From the NCBI RefSeq assembly GCF_002000085.1, contig NZ_MUZU01000002.1, positions 1 to 64,000 on the forward strand: DNA of 64,000 bases, in the 5' to 3' direction. The DNA is from Pseudocolwellia agarivorans (GTDB lineage Bacteria; Pseudomonadota; Gammaproteobacteria; Enterobacterales; Alteromonadaceae). Under the pieces are notes generated by a model. The model did no database searches. It had not been told where the DNA came from and worked only from the letters and a program-made list of their open reading frames with translations. Positions 8,526-18,027 of the stretch are shown here, piece by piece. The first letter of the stretch is position 1, and every line of letters begins with the position of its first letter. Position numbers and translations under genes: made by a program.

Positions 8526-10091
8526 TTACGCCATATTCATCATCATTAACGCTGGATTTTCTAAATACGATTTCCATAAATTACAGAATCTCGCAATAGT
8601 CCCACCATCAATAGTACGATGATCGCCCGACCAACTTACCTGCATAATTGAACGTGCGGTAACATTCCCCATATCATCAAATCGAGGCAGTTTTTGTAAC
8701 TTACCTAATGCAACAATAGCTGATTCAGGCTTGTTAATAATAGGAGTAGCAATCGTTCCTCCAATTGCACCGATATTAGAGATTGAAATAGTACCGCCTT
8801 TTAAATCATTTGCTGCAACACGACCTGAACGTGCGTCGTTTGTTAAGCGTGTAATTTCTTGTGCTAAATCAATAATAGATTGAGTTTGTACTGACTTAAC
8901 ATTAGGTACTAACAAACCTATTTTAGAATCTACTGCCATACCAATATTGTGATCATCAAAATAAGTAATTTCGGTGCAATCTGCATTTACTTGGGTATTA
9001 ACAATAGGAAATTCAGTTAACGCTAACGACATAGCTTTCATAAAGAAAGGCATTAAGGTTAATTTAATATCTTGCTTAGCATAATGTTCTTTTAACTCAC
9101 TTCTTATTGCAATTAAATCGGTTAAATCAATTTCATCACAATAAGTAAAGTGAGGAATAGTAGAAACTGAATCCACCATGGCTTTTGCCATTACCGCTTT
9201 AATACCTTTGATCGCTTCTGTACGTGTACCACCTGATTTAACAAGCGTTGTAGTGCTCATATCACTTGCTTTAGGTGCTTCAACAAAAGCGTGAATATCT
9301 TTTTTATATACTCGGCCTTTTTTACCAGAACCCACAACTTCATTAATGTTTATATTAAGTTCTTTTGCAATTCTACGTACGGCTGGACTTGCTATCGCTT
9401 TTTTATTAATAACATTAGTCGCACAAGTTTCAGTCTTAACTGCTATTGGTTTACTTACTGGTTGACTAGCTACCTTCTCTGGCTCTACCGTAGTTGCAGC
9501 TGAAACCACTGAATTAGATAAATATTCAACAGCAAATAAAGGTGAATGAACTTTAGCTATATCACCTTTTTGATAATACAATTTAGTCACTTTTCCCTTG
9601 TGCATAGCGGGAATTTGAACAAGTGCTTTGTCTGTCATTACATCAGCGATAGGTTGATCTTCTTCGATTAAATCACCTTCTTTTACTAACCATTCAACAA
9701 GTTCACATTCGACAATACCTTCACCAATATCAGGCAAAATAAAGTCTTCTATTTTCATTGAATTCGACCTTGTTACTTGCTCAGTAGCTGCATTGGATAC
9801 CGTACTTTCTTGCTGAGTTGCCACTTCAACAACTTCTTCACTTTCATTATCACCTTCAACCGTCATTGAAAATAACGGCGAATGAACCTTCGCAATTTCA
9901 CCTTGCTGATAATAGAGTTTTCTAACAACACCATTATGCATAGCCGGAATTTGTACTAATGCTTTATCAGTCATTACATCAGCAATAGGCTGATCTTCTG
10001 TTATGTGTTCGCCTTCTGATACAAGCCATTCTACAAGCTCGCATTCAACAATACCTTCACCAATATCTGGTAATATAAAATCGATGGTCAT
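8526..10091 (-). CDS. bkdB: Branched-chain 2-oxoacid dehydrogenase E2 (dihydrolipoyl acyltransferase)
   Basis: Core of the branched-chain 2-oxoacid dehydrogenase complex; it moves acyl groups from E1 to CoA. Two N-terminal lipoyl domains, each with the lipoylation motif DVMTDKALVQIP, are followed by an E1/E3-binding domain (SPAVRRIAKELNIN) and the catalytic domain ending with SWSGDHRTIDGGTIARF. I place the start at ATG 10091 (521 residues) because an AGGGG site lies eight bases upstream; the 14 extra upstream codons lack one. It is the last gene of the E1 alpha-E1 beta-E2 operon. A lipoamide dehydrogenase gene is missing here, so E3 must be shared. Confidence 0.92.
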   Translation of the reverse strand: MTIDFILPDIGEGIVECELVEWLVSEGEHITEDQPIADVMTDKALVQIPAMHNGVVRKLYYQQGEIAKVHSPLFSMTVEGDNESEEVVEVATQQESTVSNAATEQVTRSNSMKIEDFILPDIGEGIVECELVEWLVKEGDLIEEDQPIADVMTDKALVQIPAMHKGKVTKLYYQKGDIAKVHSPLFAVEYLSNSVVSAATTVEPEKVASQPVSKPIAVKTETCATNVINKKAIASPAVRRIAKELNININEVVGSGKKGRVYKKDIHAFVEAPKASDMSTTTLVKSGGTRTEAIKGIKAVMAKAMVDSVSTIPHFTYCDEIDLTDLIAIRSELKEHYAKQDIKLTLMPFFMKAMSLALTEFPIVNTQVNADCTEITYFDDHNIGMAVDSKIGLLVPNVKSVQTQSIIDLAQEITRLTNDARSGRVAANDLKGGTISISNIGAIGGTIATPIINKPESAIVALGKLQKLPRFDDMGNVTARSIMQVSWSGDHRTIDGGTIARFCNLWKSYLENPALMMMNMA

Positions 10092-10101
10092 TTCAAATCC
10101 C

Positions 10102-11079
10102 CTAAAAATTAACACTACGTTTGATGGCTTCAAACACCTTAAGGTGATCTGCTACGTATTCTTTTTCTAATGCCAATGGATATGGTGTATCCATGCCACA
10201 CACACGCTCAATAGGAGATTCTAAATGCAAGAAACACTCGTCTTGTATTGTTGCTGCTATTTCACTGGCAAACCCATTGGTTAAAGGAGCTTCTTGGTTG
10301 ATCAATAGACGTCCTGTTTTGATTACAGAAGCAGAAACAGTGTCAACATCCCATGGCAAAATAGAGCGTAAATCAATAACTTCACATGAAATTCCAGACT
10401 TTTCCGCTAAATCGGCAGCTTTCTCTATAATTTCCATTTGAGCGCCCCATGCAAGTAAAGTAATGTCTTTACCTTCTTTAACAACTTCGGCTTTACCAAG
10501 TGGTAATTGGTAATCTTCTTCAGGTACTTCGCCTACTGATGCTCTGTATAAGCGTTTAGGTTCAAAAAATATAACGGGATTTTTATCTCGAATAGCAGCT
10601 AACAATAAGCCTTTGGCTTGATAAGGGTTACGTGGTACCACAACTTTTAATCCAGGAGTGTGTGCAAAATACGCTTCTGGTGATTGGCTATGGTATAAGC
10701 CCCCAGCAATCCCACCACCGTAAGGGGTACGAATAGTTAAATTACCTACATTAAATTGGTTACCACTACGGTATCGGAACTTTGCTGTTTCATTCACAAT
10801 TTGATCAAAAGCAGGAAAAATATAATCAGCAAATTGTATTTCAGCAATAGGAACACTGCCTTGTGCAGCTAAACCGTTGGCAAAGCCAATGATACCTTGC
10901 TCTACAAGTGGCGTATTAAAACAACGCGCTTTACCGTGTTTTTCCTGCAAGCCACTTGTTGCTCTAAAAACACCACCAAAATGACCAACATCTTCACCAA
11001 AGCACAAGGTTCTATCATTTTCAGACATGGCAATATCTAGTGCGTTATTAATCGCTTGTAATAAATTCATTTGTGCCAT
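10102..11079 (-). CDS. bkdA2: Branched-chain 2-oxoacid dehydrogenase E1 beta
   Basis: Transketolase-like beta subunit of the thiamine-diphosphate E1 component. It pairs with the alpha subunit encoded just upstream and completes the cofactor site. Typical segments are visible: [35 protein letters not shown] and the C-terminal [20 protein letters not shown] region. Length 325 matches the family. The start overlaps the stop of the alpha gene by one base (TAATG), so the two are translationally coupled. Sequence alone cannot fully exclude a pyruvate or acetoin enzyme, but the operon makeup and context favour branched-chain substrates. Confidence 0.9.
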   Translation of the reverse strand: MAQMNLLQAINNALDIAMSENDRTLCFGEDVGHFGGVFRATSGLQEKHGKARCFNTPLVEQGIIGFANGLAAQGSVPIAEIQFADYIFPAFDQIVNETAKFRYRSGNQFNVGNLTIRTPYGGGIAGGLYHSQSPEAYFAHTPGLKVVVPRNPYQAKGLLLAAIRDKNPVIFFEPKRLYRASVGEVPEEDYQLPLGKAEVVKEGKDITLLAWGAQMEIIEKAADLAEKSGISCEVIDLRSILPWDVDTVSASVIKTGRLLINQEAPLTNGFASEIAATIQDECFLHLESPIERVCGMDTPYPLALEKEYVADHLKVFEAIKRSVNF

Positions 11080-12263
11080 TATTTAATTCTCCCTGCAGTA
11101 AACGGATAAGCGTAAGGGTATTTTTTAATGTGTTCTTTTAATTCATTTAACTGACGTGTTAATTGAGGTGTTGGTATGTCGTATACATCGGTAATAAGAT
11201 CTTCAACAGGTGGCTTATCGATTTTTTCAGCCACTTTGACTGCCGCTAAAATTTTCTCTTTGTACTGCTCTTTCAACTCATTTTCTTGACTGTCATCCCA
11301 CCAGTTATTAGCTTCCATCCATTTTTTCATGCGTAAAACAGGATCATTTTTTTGCCATTTATCTTCTTCTTCACGTGTTCTGTAACCCGTTGGATCATCA
11401 GAGGTAGAATGTGCGCCTAAACGGTAAGTCATACCTTCAATTAATACTGGTTTGTGTTCTTTAACCGCATAATCACGAGCTACTTGAGTTGCTTTTAAAA
11501 CAGCTAAAACATCATTACCATCTACACGAATGGTTTTAATCCCGTACCCTACACCACGTGATGCAATACCATTACCTCTAAACTGTTCATCTGATGGAGT
11601 AGAAATAGCATAACCATTGTTTCTACAGAAAAAGATCACTGGGGCATTATGTACAGCAGCCATATTTAAACCCGCATGAAAATCACCTTCAGACGCAGCA
11701 CCTTCACCGAAATAACATAAAGTTACAGCGTCTAAACCTTGTAACTTTTGTCCGTAGGCATAACCTGAAGCTTGAGGAATTTGGGTAGCTAAAGGCGAAG
11801 ATACCGTCATGTAATTCAAATCATTTGAACCATAATGAATAGGCATTTGTCTGCCTTTTCCTAAATCTTTCTCATTACTGAACATTTGATTCATAAAATT
11901 TTCAAGGCTAAAACCTCTAAAAATTAAAGCGCCTTGTTCGCGGTATTGCGCCATGATCATATCTTGTGGCTTAAGGCCCGCAGTACCACCAATAGTAGTG
12001 GCTTCTTCACCTAATGCTGTCAAATAAAAACTTAATCGTCCCTGACGCTGTGATGCCACCATACGTTCATCTAATACTCGATGAAAGACGAATGATTGAT
12101 AAATTTTAACAGCAAGCTCTTGATTAATTTCAGGTAATTCTGCTCCTGGAAACACGGTTCCATCGTGGTTAAGAATTTTAAGAACTGGAATTTCGACTGA
12201 ATGACCATCAATAAAGACAGGAGTATGTACATCCAATCCTTGTTTATATTCGTCACGGTTCAT
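11079..12263 (-). CDS. bkdA1: Branched-chain 2-oxoacid dehydrogenase E1 alpha
   Basis: Thiamine-diphosphate-dependent subunit that decarboxylates the keto acids of Val, Leu and Ile and transfers the acyl group to E2. The cofactor motif runs from GEGAASEGD to the paired Asn of CRNNGYAIS. The phosphorylation-loop-like segment [16 protein letters not shown] is typical of branched-chain E1 alpha. Length is 394. It is the first gene of the operon and lies downstream of a palindrome at 12377-12392 that resembles a LiuR operator, in keeping with control by branched-chain amino acid catabolism. Confidence 0.92.
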   Translation of the reverse strand: MNRDEYKQGLDVHTPVFIDGHSVEIPVLKILNHDGTVFPGAELPEINQELAVKIYQSFVFHRVLDERMVASQRQGRLSFYLTALGEEATTIGGTAGLKPQDMIMAQYREQGALIFRGFSLENFMNQMFSNEKDLGKGRQMPIHYGSNDLNYMTVSSPLATQIPQASGYAYGQKLQGLDAVTLCYFGEGAASEGDFHAGLNMAAVHNAPVIFFCRNNGYAISTPSDEQFRGNGIASRGVGYGIKTIRVDGNDVLAVLKATQVARDYAVKEHKPVLIEGMTYRLGAHSTSDDPTGYRTREEEDKWQKNDPVLRMKKWMEANNWWDDSQENELKEQYKEKILAAVKVAEKIDKPPVEDLITDVYDIPTPQLTRQLNELKEHIKKYPYAYPFTAGRIK

Positions 12264-12376
12264 AGCGATCTCTTTTTAGTACGGTTACAAAAAATACTTA
12301 TTATTTTTCATGCTTTTGATAAGTATAGATTCAAAAATCAACTTGTTTGTATTGATTTCATATTCACGACTTAAAC

Positions 12377-12392
12377 TTTACGTTCACGTAAA
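12377..12392. promoter_or_regulatory. Candidate LiuR-type operator upstream of bkd operon
   Basis: TTTACGT-TC-ACGTAAA is a perfect 7-bp inverted repeat about 115 bases upstream of the E1 alpha start. From memory it matches the palindrome proposed for LiuR, the MerR-family regulator of branched-chain amino acid degradation in gammaproteobacteria. The regulator gene is not in this window. Confidence 0.55.
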
Positions 12393-12577
12393 CTTAATTA
12401 CAAAAAAATGCATAATACGACGCCTTTAAAAAACAGATGCTTTTGTATGATATAGTTTACACTAAGCCTTTAAAGCCTTTTAAAGTAAGCTGTGTAAAAT
12501 AAACGTTACGAGGTAACTAAGACTTTTTTTGCCTAAAACATGAGGAATATAAATCGAAAAAAACAGAAGGGACAGAC

Positions 12578-12619
12578 AATTAATAGTAATTGAATTTGTA
12601 AATTCAATTACTATTAATT
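12578..12619. repeat. 42-bp near-perfect palindrome
   Basis: A 20-bp arm beginning AATTAATAGTAATTGAATTT is followed after two bases (GT) by its exact reverse complement. It lies between divergently placed bkd and the 3' end of astE, 7 bp beyond a terminator hairpin. It has no GC-rich core or U tract, so it is not a standard terminator; a cruciform or protein-binding site is possible. Confidence 0.85.
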
Positions 12620-12624
12620 AACAA

Positions 12625-12653
12625 AAATTAAGTGAGCCCTCAAAACTTAATTT
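12625..12653 (-). terminator. AT-rich terminator after astE
   Basis: A 9-bp stem (AAATTAAGT with ACTTAATTT, 11-base loop) starts 16 bases beyond the astE stop. On the minus strand it is followed by TTTTTG, giving a short U tract. The stem is weak. Confidence 0.5.
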
Positions 12654-12669
12654 GAAAGGAACAAATAGG

Positions 12670-13755
12670 TTATAAAATAATGGTAGGAGTAACCGTTAAT
12701 AAAGCTCTTTGTCCGATAGCAACATCAGCATTAGGGAAGATAATCGCTTCACCATCTTGTTTTACTTTAACTTCTTTATCACCATCAAAAGCTAAAACAT
12801 AATTGAGCGGAAAAGAGGTGAAATTATCAACATCGTCGGCAAAGTTTAATCGAAAATTTTCTGCTTCACGGTTTATTGTTTGGTAAATTTCAAACACATC
12901 AAAATCATCAGGATTGTAATCTCCTAATTCAATATCAGCACCCGTAATAAGTGCTAAGAGTGTATTGGTCACCTCGGTAAAATTATTCATGTCGTTTTCA
13001 CCAAAGGGTTTAACTTTACCTAGTTCAACGGTAAAAGCATCGGCACCAAACTCATTGGCTGAAAAGTAACTGAAGGTAGTGGTTGGCGAATGAGAAAGCA
13101 ACACAGTAGTAATTCCACATTGCTTTAAAAAAAGTAGTTGTTCTTTCTTCCATGGTTTTTCATGCTGAAAAGGATACACGGCAAATTTGTCATTTTTTGA
13201 CCCTCTTATCGCAGTGTGTAAATCATAATGACAACGACTGCGATTTGAAGCGACTTGATCACCTTGTTGATAAAACCTTCGTATCGTGTTTTCAAGTAAT
13301 TTAGCTCGTGTTCTCTCTTTATTGATAACTAAAGAACCATCAGCAGCAGGTTTTGAATGAGCGCCTGAAAAAAGACGGTTCATGTTTTCTTCAACAAACC
13401 GTTTACCTATATTAATAGATGCGGGGTTACCAAACAAAAACAACACTCTTTGTGTAGCGGCTATTTCACCGAGTATTAATTGTTTAATTAATGTATTACA
13501 AATTTCGATAGGTGCGGTTTCATTACCATGAATAGCACTTGATAAAACAATATCTTGAGTCGTATTACAGTCGGGTTCAAAGGATATAATACCTGTATCT
13601 AGCACGGTGACTTTTGTAGATATATTGGCTGAAGTATTATTAGAGTTTACAATAAATGAAAAAGGTTCAGCTAAAGACCATTCATTTTCACAACTTAATT
13701 TAAGAAAGTCACCGCTGGTTTGTAATTCTTTTTGATGTTCACTTAATGTACTCAT
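12670..13755 (-). CDS. astE: Succinylglutamate desuccinylase
   Basis: Zinc enzyme of the arginine succinyltransferase pathway; it splits N-succinylglutamate to glutamate and succinate in the last step of arginine catabolism. The zinc motif HGNETAP and the downstream DLHTAIRGS segment match the AstE/aspartoacylase fold, as does a catalytic Glu in TVELGKVKPFG. At 361 residues it is longer than E. coli AstE (about 320), mainly at the N-terminus. The ATG has an AGAGG site five bases upstream. No other ast gene is nearby, so the pathway genes are split in this genome. Confidence 0.88.
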   Translation of the reverse strand: MSTLSEHQKELQTSGDFLKLSCENEWSLAEPFSFIVNSNNTSANISTKVTVLDTGIISFEPDCNTTQDIVLSSAIHGNETAPIEICNTLIKQLILGEIAATQRVLFLFGNPASINIGKRFVEENMNRLFSGAHSKPAADGSLVINKERTRAKLLENTIRRFYQQGDQVASNRSRCHYDLHTAIRGSKNDKFAVYPFQHEKPWKKEQLLFLKQCGITTVLLSHSPTTTFSYFSANEFGADAFTVELGKVKPFGENDMNNFTEVTNTLLALITGADIELGDYNPDDFDVFEIYQTINREAENFRLNFADDVDNFTSFPLNYVLAFDGDKEVKVKQDGEAIIFPNADVAIGQRALLTVTPTIIL

Positions 13756-13809
13756 AAAACCTCTATTTACATAGCTAAAAGACTATTCTACGTTAAATTT
13801 CAGGCAAAT

Positions 13810-13838
13810 AAAAAGGTGCTATAAAGCACCTTTTTTTT
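13810..13838 (-). terminator. Intrinsic terminator between pgm and astE
   Basis: An 11-bp stem (AAAAAGGTGCT with AGCACCTTTTT, loop ATAA) with A and T runs on both sides. On the minus strand it would end transcripts arriving from pgm before astE begins. Confidence 0.8.
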
Positions 13839-13994
13839 AAAGTTTTGTATAATTATTCATTCACTTACTTTCTATTTCCCTGAGCTTTATGAAGAGAGTT
13901 ACTCATAACAAACCTTTAAGAATAGCTACATTGCTTTAAATAAAAAATATGCGAATATTTATGCGAATAAAACAATTTTATTTATTTAAAAATA

Positions 13995-14156
13995 ATACCA
14001 AACGCATTAATGAATTGACCTATTTTATACGAAGAGTAAATGGTCAAATACAAGGCATTTATTTTAATAACTAGTTGCTCTAATTATTAAATAAATAACG
14101 ATGTAATTGGCCATTTAAGCGAGTATAAATGATCAATTGGTTATTGCGATTGGTAT
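13995..14156. mobile_element. Miniature inverted-repeat element, ATACCAA type
   Basis: The left end begins ATACCAAACGCATTAATGAA and the right end, read on the opposite strand, begins ATACCAATCGCAATAACCAA; the similarity continues for about 35 bases with mismatches. The interior of about 90 bases is AT-rich and noncoding. It abuts the next repeat directly. A related single end occurs at 34032-34059. Confidence 0.6.
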
Positions 14157-14419
14157 ATACCCGTAACCATTCAAGATGCAGGTTTCAGTGGGAACTAAAA
14201 ACAATTTAGGCGAGGCATTAAGTTTACGTCATGGTTATTCCCTTACTAAAGTTAATAACGCAGCATAAATTGTTTTTAGACCCATCGAAGAAGCACTTGA
14301 GCAAAATCACTTCTTCGTTAATGCTTTTTATAAGGGAACGACCATTATTACAAAACATTGCCTTGAATTGATATCGCTCAAGTGCTCTGAAATACGCATC
14401 TTGATTGGTAACGGGTATA
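14156..14419. mobile_element. 264-bp miniature repeat, copy 1
   Basis: The element starts TATACCCGTAACCATTCAAG and ends with CATCTTGATTGGTAACGGGT plus ATA, giving imperfect terminal inverted repeats of about 25 bases. A second copy of identical length lies at 17676-17939 with about a dozen substitutions and no indel. Internal inverted repeats include CTAAAAACAATTTA with TAAATTGTTTTTAG, and AGCACTTGAGC (14292-14302) with GCTCAAGTGCT (14376-14386). There is no reading frame, so it must be mobilised in trans if it moves at all. Confidence 0.85.
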
Positions 14420-14424
14420 AATAC

Positions 14425-16074
14425 TTATACTACGCCAGCATCAGTAAATGCAGCGCTAACAATCACTTTAGCTTCAGAGAATATAAGCTGTAAATGTTCA
14501 TCACTAATAAAACTCTCCGCATAAATTTTATAAACATCTTCAGTTCCTGACGGACGAGCAGCAAACCAGCCATTCTTAGTCGTAACTTTAATACCACCAA
14601 TCGCAGCATTGTTACCTGAAGCATGAGAAAGTATTTGCGTAATTTCTTCACCAGCTAAAGTGGTTGTTTTAATCGCATCAGCCGTTAACGCTGTTAAAAC
14701 CGCTTTTTGTTGCAAGCTTGCTACGGCATCTACCCTTCCGTAAAAAGGCTTACCCAATTTAGCTGCAATAGCTTCAAAACGTTGATGGGGATCTTGGCCT
14801 GTAACAGCTAACATTTCAGCCGCTAATAAAGCCATGATAAAACCATCTTTATCGGTCGTCCAACATGAACCATCTCTTGCTAAGAATGATGCGCCAGCAC
14901 TTTCTTCACCACCAAAGGCATAACTGCTGTCGTGTAAACCGTCTACAAACCATTTAAAACCAACAGGCACTTCTGATAAAGGACGTTCAATCATATCAGC
15001 AACACGGTCAATTAATGAACTTGACACTAAAGTTTTACCTATTTTACAGCTTGACGGCCAATCACGATGCGTCATTAAATATTCAATAGAAACAGCAAGA
15101 TAATGATTAGGGTTCATTAAACCGCCAGACTTAGTAACGATACCATGGCGATCAAAATCAGGATCATTACCTACAGCAACATCAAACTTGTCTTTCATGG
15201 CAATTAAGCCAGCCATAGCATATGGAGATGAACAATCCATACGGATTTTCCCATCTTTATCTAATGGCATAAATGCAAAGCTAGCGTCTACTACGGGGTT
15301 AACTATTTCGATGTTAATACCGTATTTTTCAGCAATAACAGGCCAGTAATGAATACCTGAACCGCCTAAAGGATCAACACCAATAGTAACACCTGATTTA
15401 GCAATAGCGTCCATATCGATAACTTGATCAAGCTGGTTAACATAATGCTCAATAAAGTTTTGTTTAGTTAACAAAGGAGAACTTAGTGCCTGAGTGAAAG
15501 CTGTTTTCTTAACATCTTTTAACTGGGCTAAAATAATATCGTTAGCACGCTGCTCAATAAGTTTAGTTACTTCACCTTCTGCAGGACCACCATGAGGAGG
15601 GTTATATTTAATACCGCCATCTGTTGGTGGATTATGCGATGGTGTAATAATTAATCCATCAGCTTGATCAGAATTAACTTTATTATGGCTTATAATTAAA
15701 CGGGAAATAACAGGTGTTGGTGTGAAGCCATCATCATGCTGAATAACAACAGGTATATTATTACCAATTAATACTTCTATCGCACTCGCAAATGCTGGCT
15801 CCGATAAAGCATGGGTATCTTTACCTAAAAATAACGGCCCTTTATAACCTTGCTCAGTTCTATATTCTGCAACAGCTTGGCAAATGGCAATGATATGACA
15901 TTCGTTAAAACTTAATAAACTTGCATTTCCACGGTGACCAGACGTACCAAAAGTCACTTTCTGTTCAACAATATTTACGTCGGGTGTTTGTAAAAAATAA
16001 TCACTCACTAATCGACCAATATTAATACGATCTTCTGGTCGCGCTAGTTTTCCTGCATGAGGGTGAACTGACAT
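14425..16074 (-). CDS. pgm: Phosphoglucomutase (alpha-D-glucose phosphate-specific)
   Basis: Interconverts glucose 1-phosphate and glucose 6-phosphate, linking glycolysis with polysaccharide and UDP-glucose synthesis. The phosphoserine loop TPSHNPPTDGG and metal-binding loop DPDFDRHG are present, with the sugar-binding GGEESAGAS and a C-terminal phosphate-binding RPSGTEDVYKIY segment. The length of 549 matches E. coli Pgm (546). The start has a GAGGA site six bases upstream. It follows seqA by 42 bases on the same strand, the same pair as in E. coli. Confidence 0.97.
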   Translation of the reverse strand: MSVHPHAGKLARPEDRINIGRLVSDYFLQTPDVNIVEQKVTFGTSGHRGNASLLSFNECHIIAICQAVAEYRTEQGYKGPLFLGKDTHALSEPAFASAIEVLIGNNIPVVIQHDDGFTPTPVISRLIISHNKVNSDQADGLIITPSHNPPTDGGIKYNPPHGGPAEGEVTKLIEQRANDIILAQLKDVKKTAFTQALSSPLLTKQNFIEHYVNQLDQVIDMDAIAKSGVTIGVDPLGGSGIHYWPVIAEKYGINIEIVNPVVDASFAFMPLDKDGKIRMDCSSPYAMAGLIAMKDKFDVAVGNDPDFDRHGIVTKSGGLMNPNHYLAVSIEYLMTHRDWPSSCKIGKTLVSSSLIDRVADMIERPLSEVPVGFKWFVDGLHDSSYAFGGEESAGASFLARDGSCWTTDKDGFIMALLAAEMLAVTGQDPHQRFEAIAAKLGKPFYGRVDAVASLQQKAVLTALTADAIKTTTLAGEEITQILSHASGNNAAIGGIKVTTKNGWFAARPSGTEDVYKIYAESFISDEHLQLIFSEAKVIVSAAFTDAGVV

Positions 16075-16116
16075 GTAATATCCTCTAATGTTTAATTAAA
16101 TTGTTGAACCATTTAT

Positions 16117-16704
16117 CTATAATAATTCTCGAATATCTTCTGCTTCGCTTTCACTGTAACCCAAAGCTAAAGCGACTTTTGTTAAAATCATTTTTTTACG
16201 TGTAGTATTTGAATTTGTAACAACCCAGTAAGGGCTTTCTGGAATTTGGAAAGGTTTGGTACTGCTTCCACTTTCCGTTAATTCATTCAAGTTCGCAGAA
16301 AAATACAAACGATCTCTACCTCTAATATCTGAAACAACCGAAAAGTTATTCGCATGAACACGATATAAAGCACCAAGAATTAATAAAAATCGTCCTACTG
16401 CACCTCGCTGCATGGCCAACTCTTCTTTGTTTAAATAATTAAAAACAGACTCATTTGTTTCTATTTCTTGGGTTACTGACTGATTATCGACAGTTGTCTG
16501 TTCAACAACATTTTCAAATTCTGGCTCTTCTATAATTTTTATAGGCTCAATACTGTCGGCTATTTTATCGGTAGTGATGCTATTGGTATGCTGTTCATTT
16601 TCAAACAAAAGTCTACGTAATATAGACGATGCACTTTCGCCAATAAATTGTGTTTGTGATGCGATATATTGATAAAGGTCTTCTTCTATTTCGATATTTT
16701 TCAT
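16117..16704 (-). CDS. seqA: Replication initiation regulator SeqA
   Basis: Binds hemimethylated GATC sites to sequester new origins and to organise DNA behind forks. The N-terminal oligomerisation module ([14 protein letters not shown], then [12 protein letters not shown]) and the C-terminal DNA-binding domain (about 115-195, with [18 protein letters not shown] and NTTRKKMI) are intact. It is 195 residues against 181 in E. coli, the excess being in the acidic linker. It is divergent from ybfF and upstream of pgm, as in enterics. Its presence implies a Dam methylase elsewhere. Confidence 0.96.
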   Translation of the reverse strand: MKNIEIEEDLYQYIASQTQFIGESASSILRRLLFENEQHTNSITTDKIADSIEPIKIIEEPEFENVVEQTTVDNQSVTQEIETNESVFNYLNKEELAMQRGAVGRFLLILGALYRVHANNFSVVSDIRGRDRLYFSANLNELTESGSSTKPFQIPESPYWVVTNSNTTRKKMILTKVALALGYSESEAEDIRELL

Positions 16705-16907
16705 TAATTACCTTGATACCTTGGAGATTAAAATACTACGAACGCATTGTGATTATACTTATCTTCACTATAAGTCTCTACAATCTTTTAAGTTTCAACA
16801 CGACTTTATAAAAAGGTACCCAAAAATAATTTCATTAAAATTGCAAGACTTAGAAAAAAAAACGACAATAGCACTATTGTATTACATCTAATGAAAAAGC
16901 GATTTTA

Positions 16908-17669
16908 ATGCCGTTACTTAATTACACTCAACAAGGCTTCGGCCCACATATTATTCTTATACACGGGTTATTTGGCAGTTTAGAAAACTTAAATATGGTG
17001 GCCAAAGGTTTACGTGAAAATTATACCGTTACCAGTATCGATGTAAGGAACCACGGCAGTTCGTTTCATCAAAACTCGATGAGCTACCAAGAGCTAGCTC
17101 AAGATGTTGTAGATGTTATGGCACATTTATCGATTGATAAAGCGCACGTTTTAGGCCATTCAATGGGAGGTAAAATAGCCATGCATTGCGCGTTAGCCTT
17201 TCCTGAGAAAGTAAATAAGTTGATTATTGCCGATATTGCTCCAGTAGAGTATCCACCACACCATAATCAAATAATAGAAGGTTTAAAGTCGATTGACTTG
17301 TCAGTAATAAAAAACAGAAAAGATGCAGATACCCAACTATCACATTATGTTGAAGAGACTAGCGTACGTCAATTTCTCCTCCGCAACCTAACAACAATTG
17401 ATAACCAGTTAACTTTTAAATGTAATATAAACTTTATCAGCAATTGTTATAAGCAGATCATGGTAGGCTTAGATACATCTCACACTTTTAATGGTGAAAC
17501 GCTATTTATAAAAGGTGGCCAATCAAACTACATTCTAGCAGAGCATCGCCCCAAAATACTGGCACTTTTCCCTGCAAGTAAAGCTAAAATAATTCAAGAT
17601 GCCGGACATTGGTTACACGCAGAAAAAACCTCAATATTTAATAAAATTGTCGCCAGTTTTTTAGCATAA
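16908..17669 (+). CDS. ybfF: Alpha/beta-hydrolase esterase YbfF
   Basis: A 253-residue cytosolic esterase of the alpha/beta-hydrolase fold. The oxyanion region ILIHGLFGSLENL, the nucleophile elbow GHSMGG and a terminal catalytic His in DAGHWLHAEK are visible. E. coli YbfF hydrolyses short acyl esters and acyl-CoAs in vitro; its physiological substrate is unclear. Divergent from seqA as in E. coli. A 264-bp repeat begins seven bases after its stop codon and may act as or disturb its transcript end. Confidence 0.92.
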   Translation: MPLLNYTQQGFGPHIILIHGLFGSLENLNMVAKGLRENYTVTSIDVRNHGSSFHQNSMSYQELAQDVVDVMAHLSIDKAHVLGHSMGGKIAMHCALAFPEKVNKLIIADIAPVEYPPHHNQIIEGLKSIDLSVIKNRKDADTQLSHYVEETSVRQFLLRNLTTIDNQLTFKCNINFISNCYKQIMVGLDTSHTFNGETLFIKGGQSNYILAEHRPKILALFPASKAKIIQDAGHWLHAEKTSIFNKIVASFLA

Positions 17670-17675
17670 TTAAAA

Positions 17676-17939
17676 TATACCCGTTATCATTCAAGATGCA
17701 GGTTTCAGTGGGAACTAAAAACAATTTAGGCAAGGCATTAAGTTTACGTCATGGTTATTCCCTTACTAAAATTAATAACGCAGCATAAATTGTTTTTAGA
17801 CCAATCGAAGAAGCGTTTGAGCAAAATCACTTCGTCGTTAATGTTTTTTATAAGGGAACGACCATTATTACAAAGCATTGCCTTGAATTGATATCGCTCA
17901 AGCGCTCTGAAATACGCATATTGAGTGGTAACGGGTATA
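17676..17939. mobile_element. 264-bp miniature repeat, copy 2
   Basis: Same length and ends (TATACCCGTTATCATTCAAG at the left) as the copy at 14156-14419, inserted directly after ybfF. Differences from copy 1 include a paired change in one stem: AGCGTTTGAGC (17812-17822) with GCTCAAGCGCT (17896-17906). It is noncoding. Confidence 0.85.
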
Positions 17940-18027
17940 GATCAATTGTTCGTATTTTAAGGCTAAAATATTTGGGCTTAGATGAAGGGCTATGCTACTA
18001 TACGGCCTGAATTTTTTAGGGTGAATT

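Larger units (their letters stand above)
12264..12669. other. Intergenic region, 406 bp
   Basis: This holds the promoter side of the bkd operon with a candidate operator (12377-12392), then a 42-bp near-perfect palindrome (12578-12619) and an AT-rich terminator hairpin after astE (12625-12653). I see no reading frame. Confidence 0.7.
13756..14424. other. Intergenic region, 669 bp, filled with miniature repeats
   Basis: From right to left this gap between pgm and astE contains a 264-bp repeat (14156-14419), a second, different inverted-repeat element abutting it (13995-14156) and a terminator (13810-13838). No reading frame of note is present. Confidence 0.8.

Noticed and set aside
8526-12263. 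Pyruvate or acetoin dehydrogenase operon
   Set aside because: Motifs and the E1 alpha-E1 beta-E2 layout without an adjacent E3, plus the LiuR-like site, fit a branched-chain enzyme better, although the substrate is not proven.
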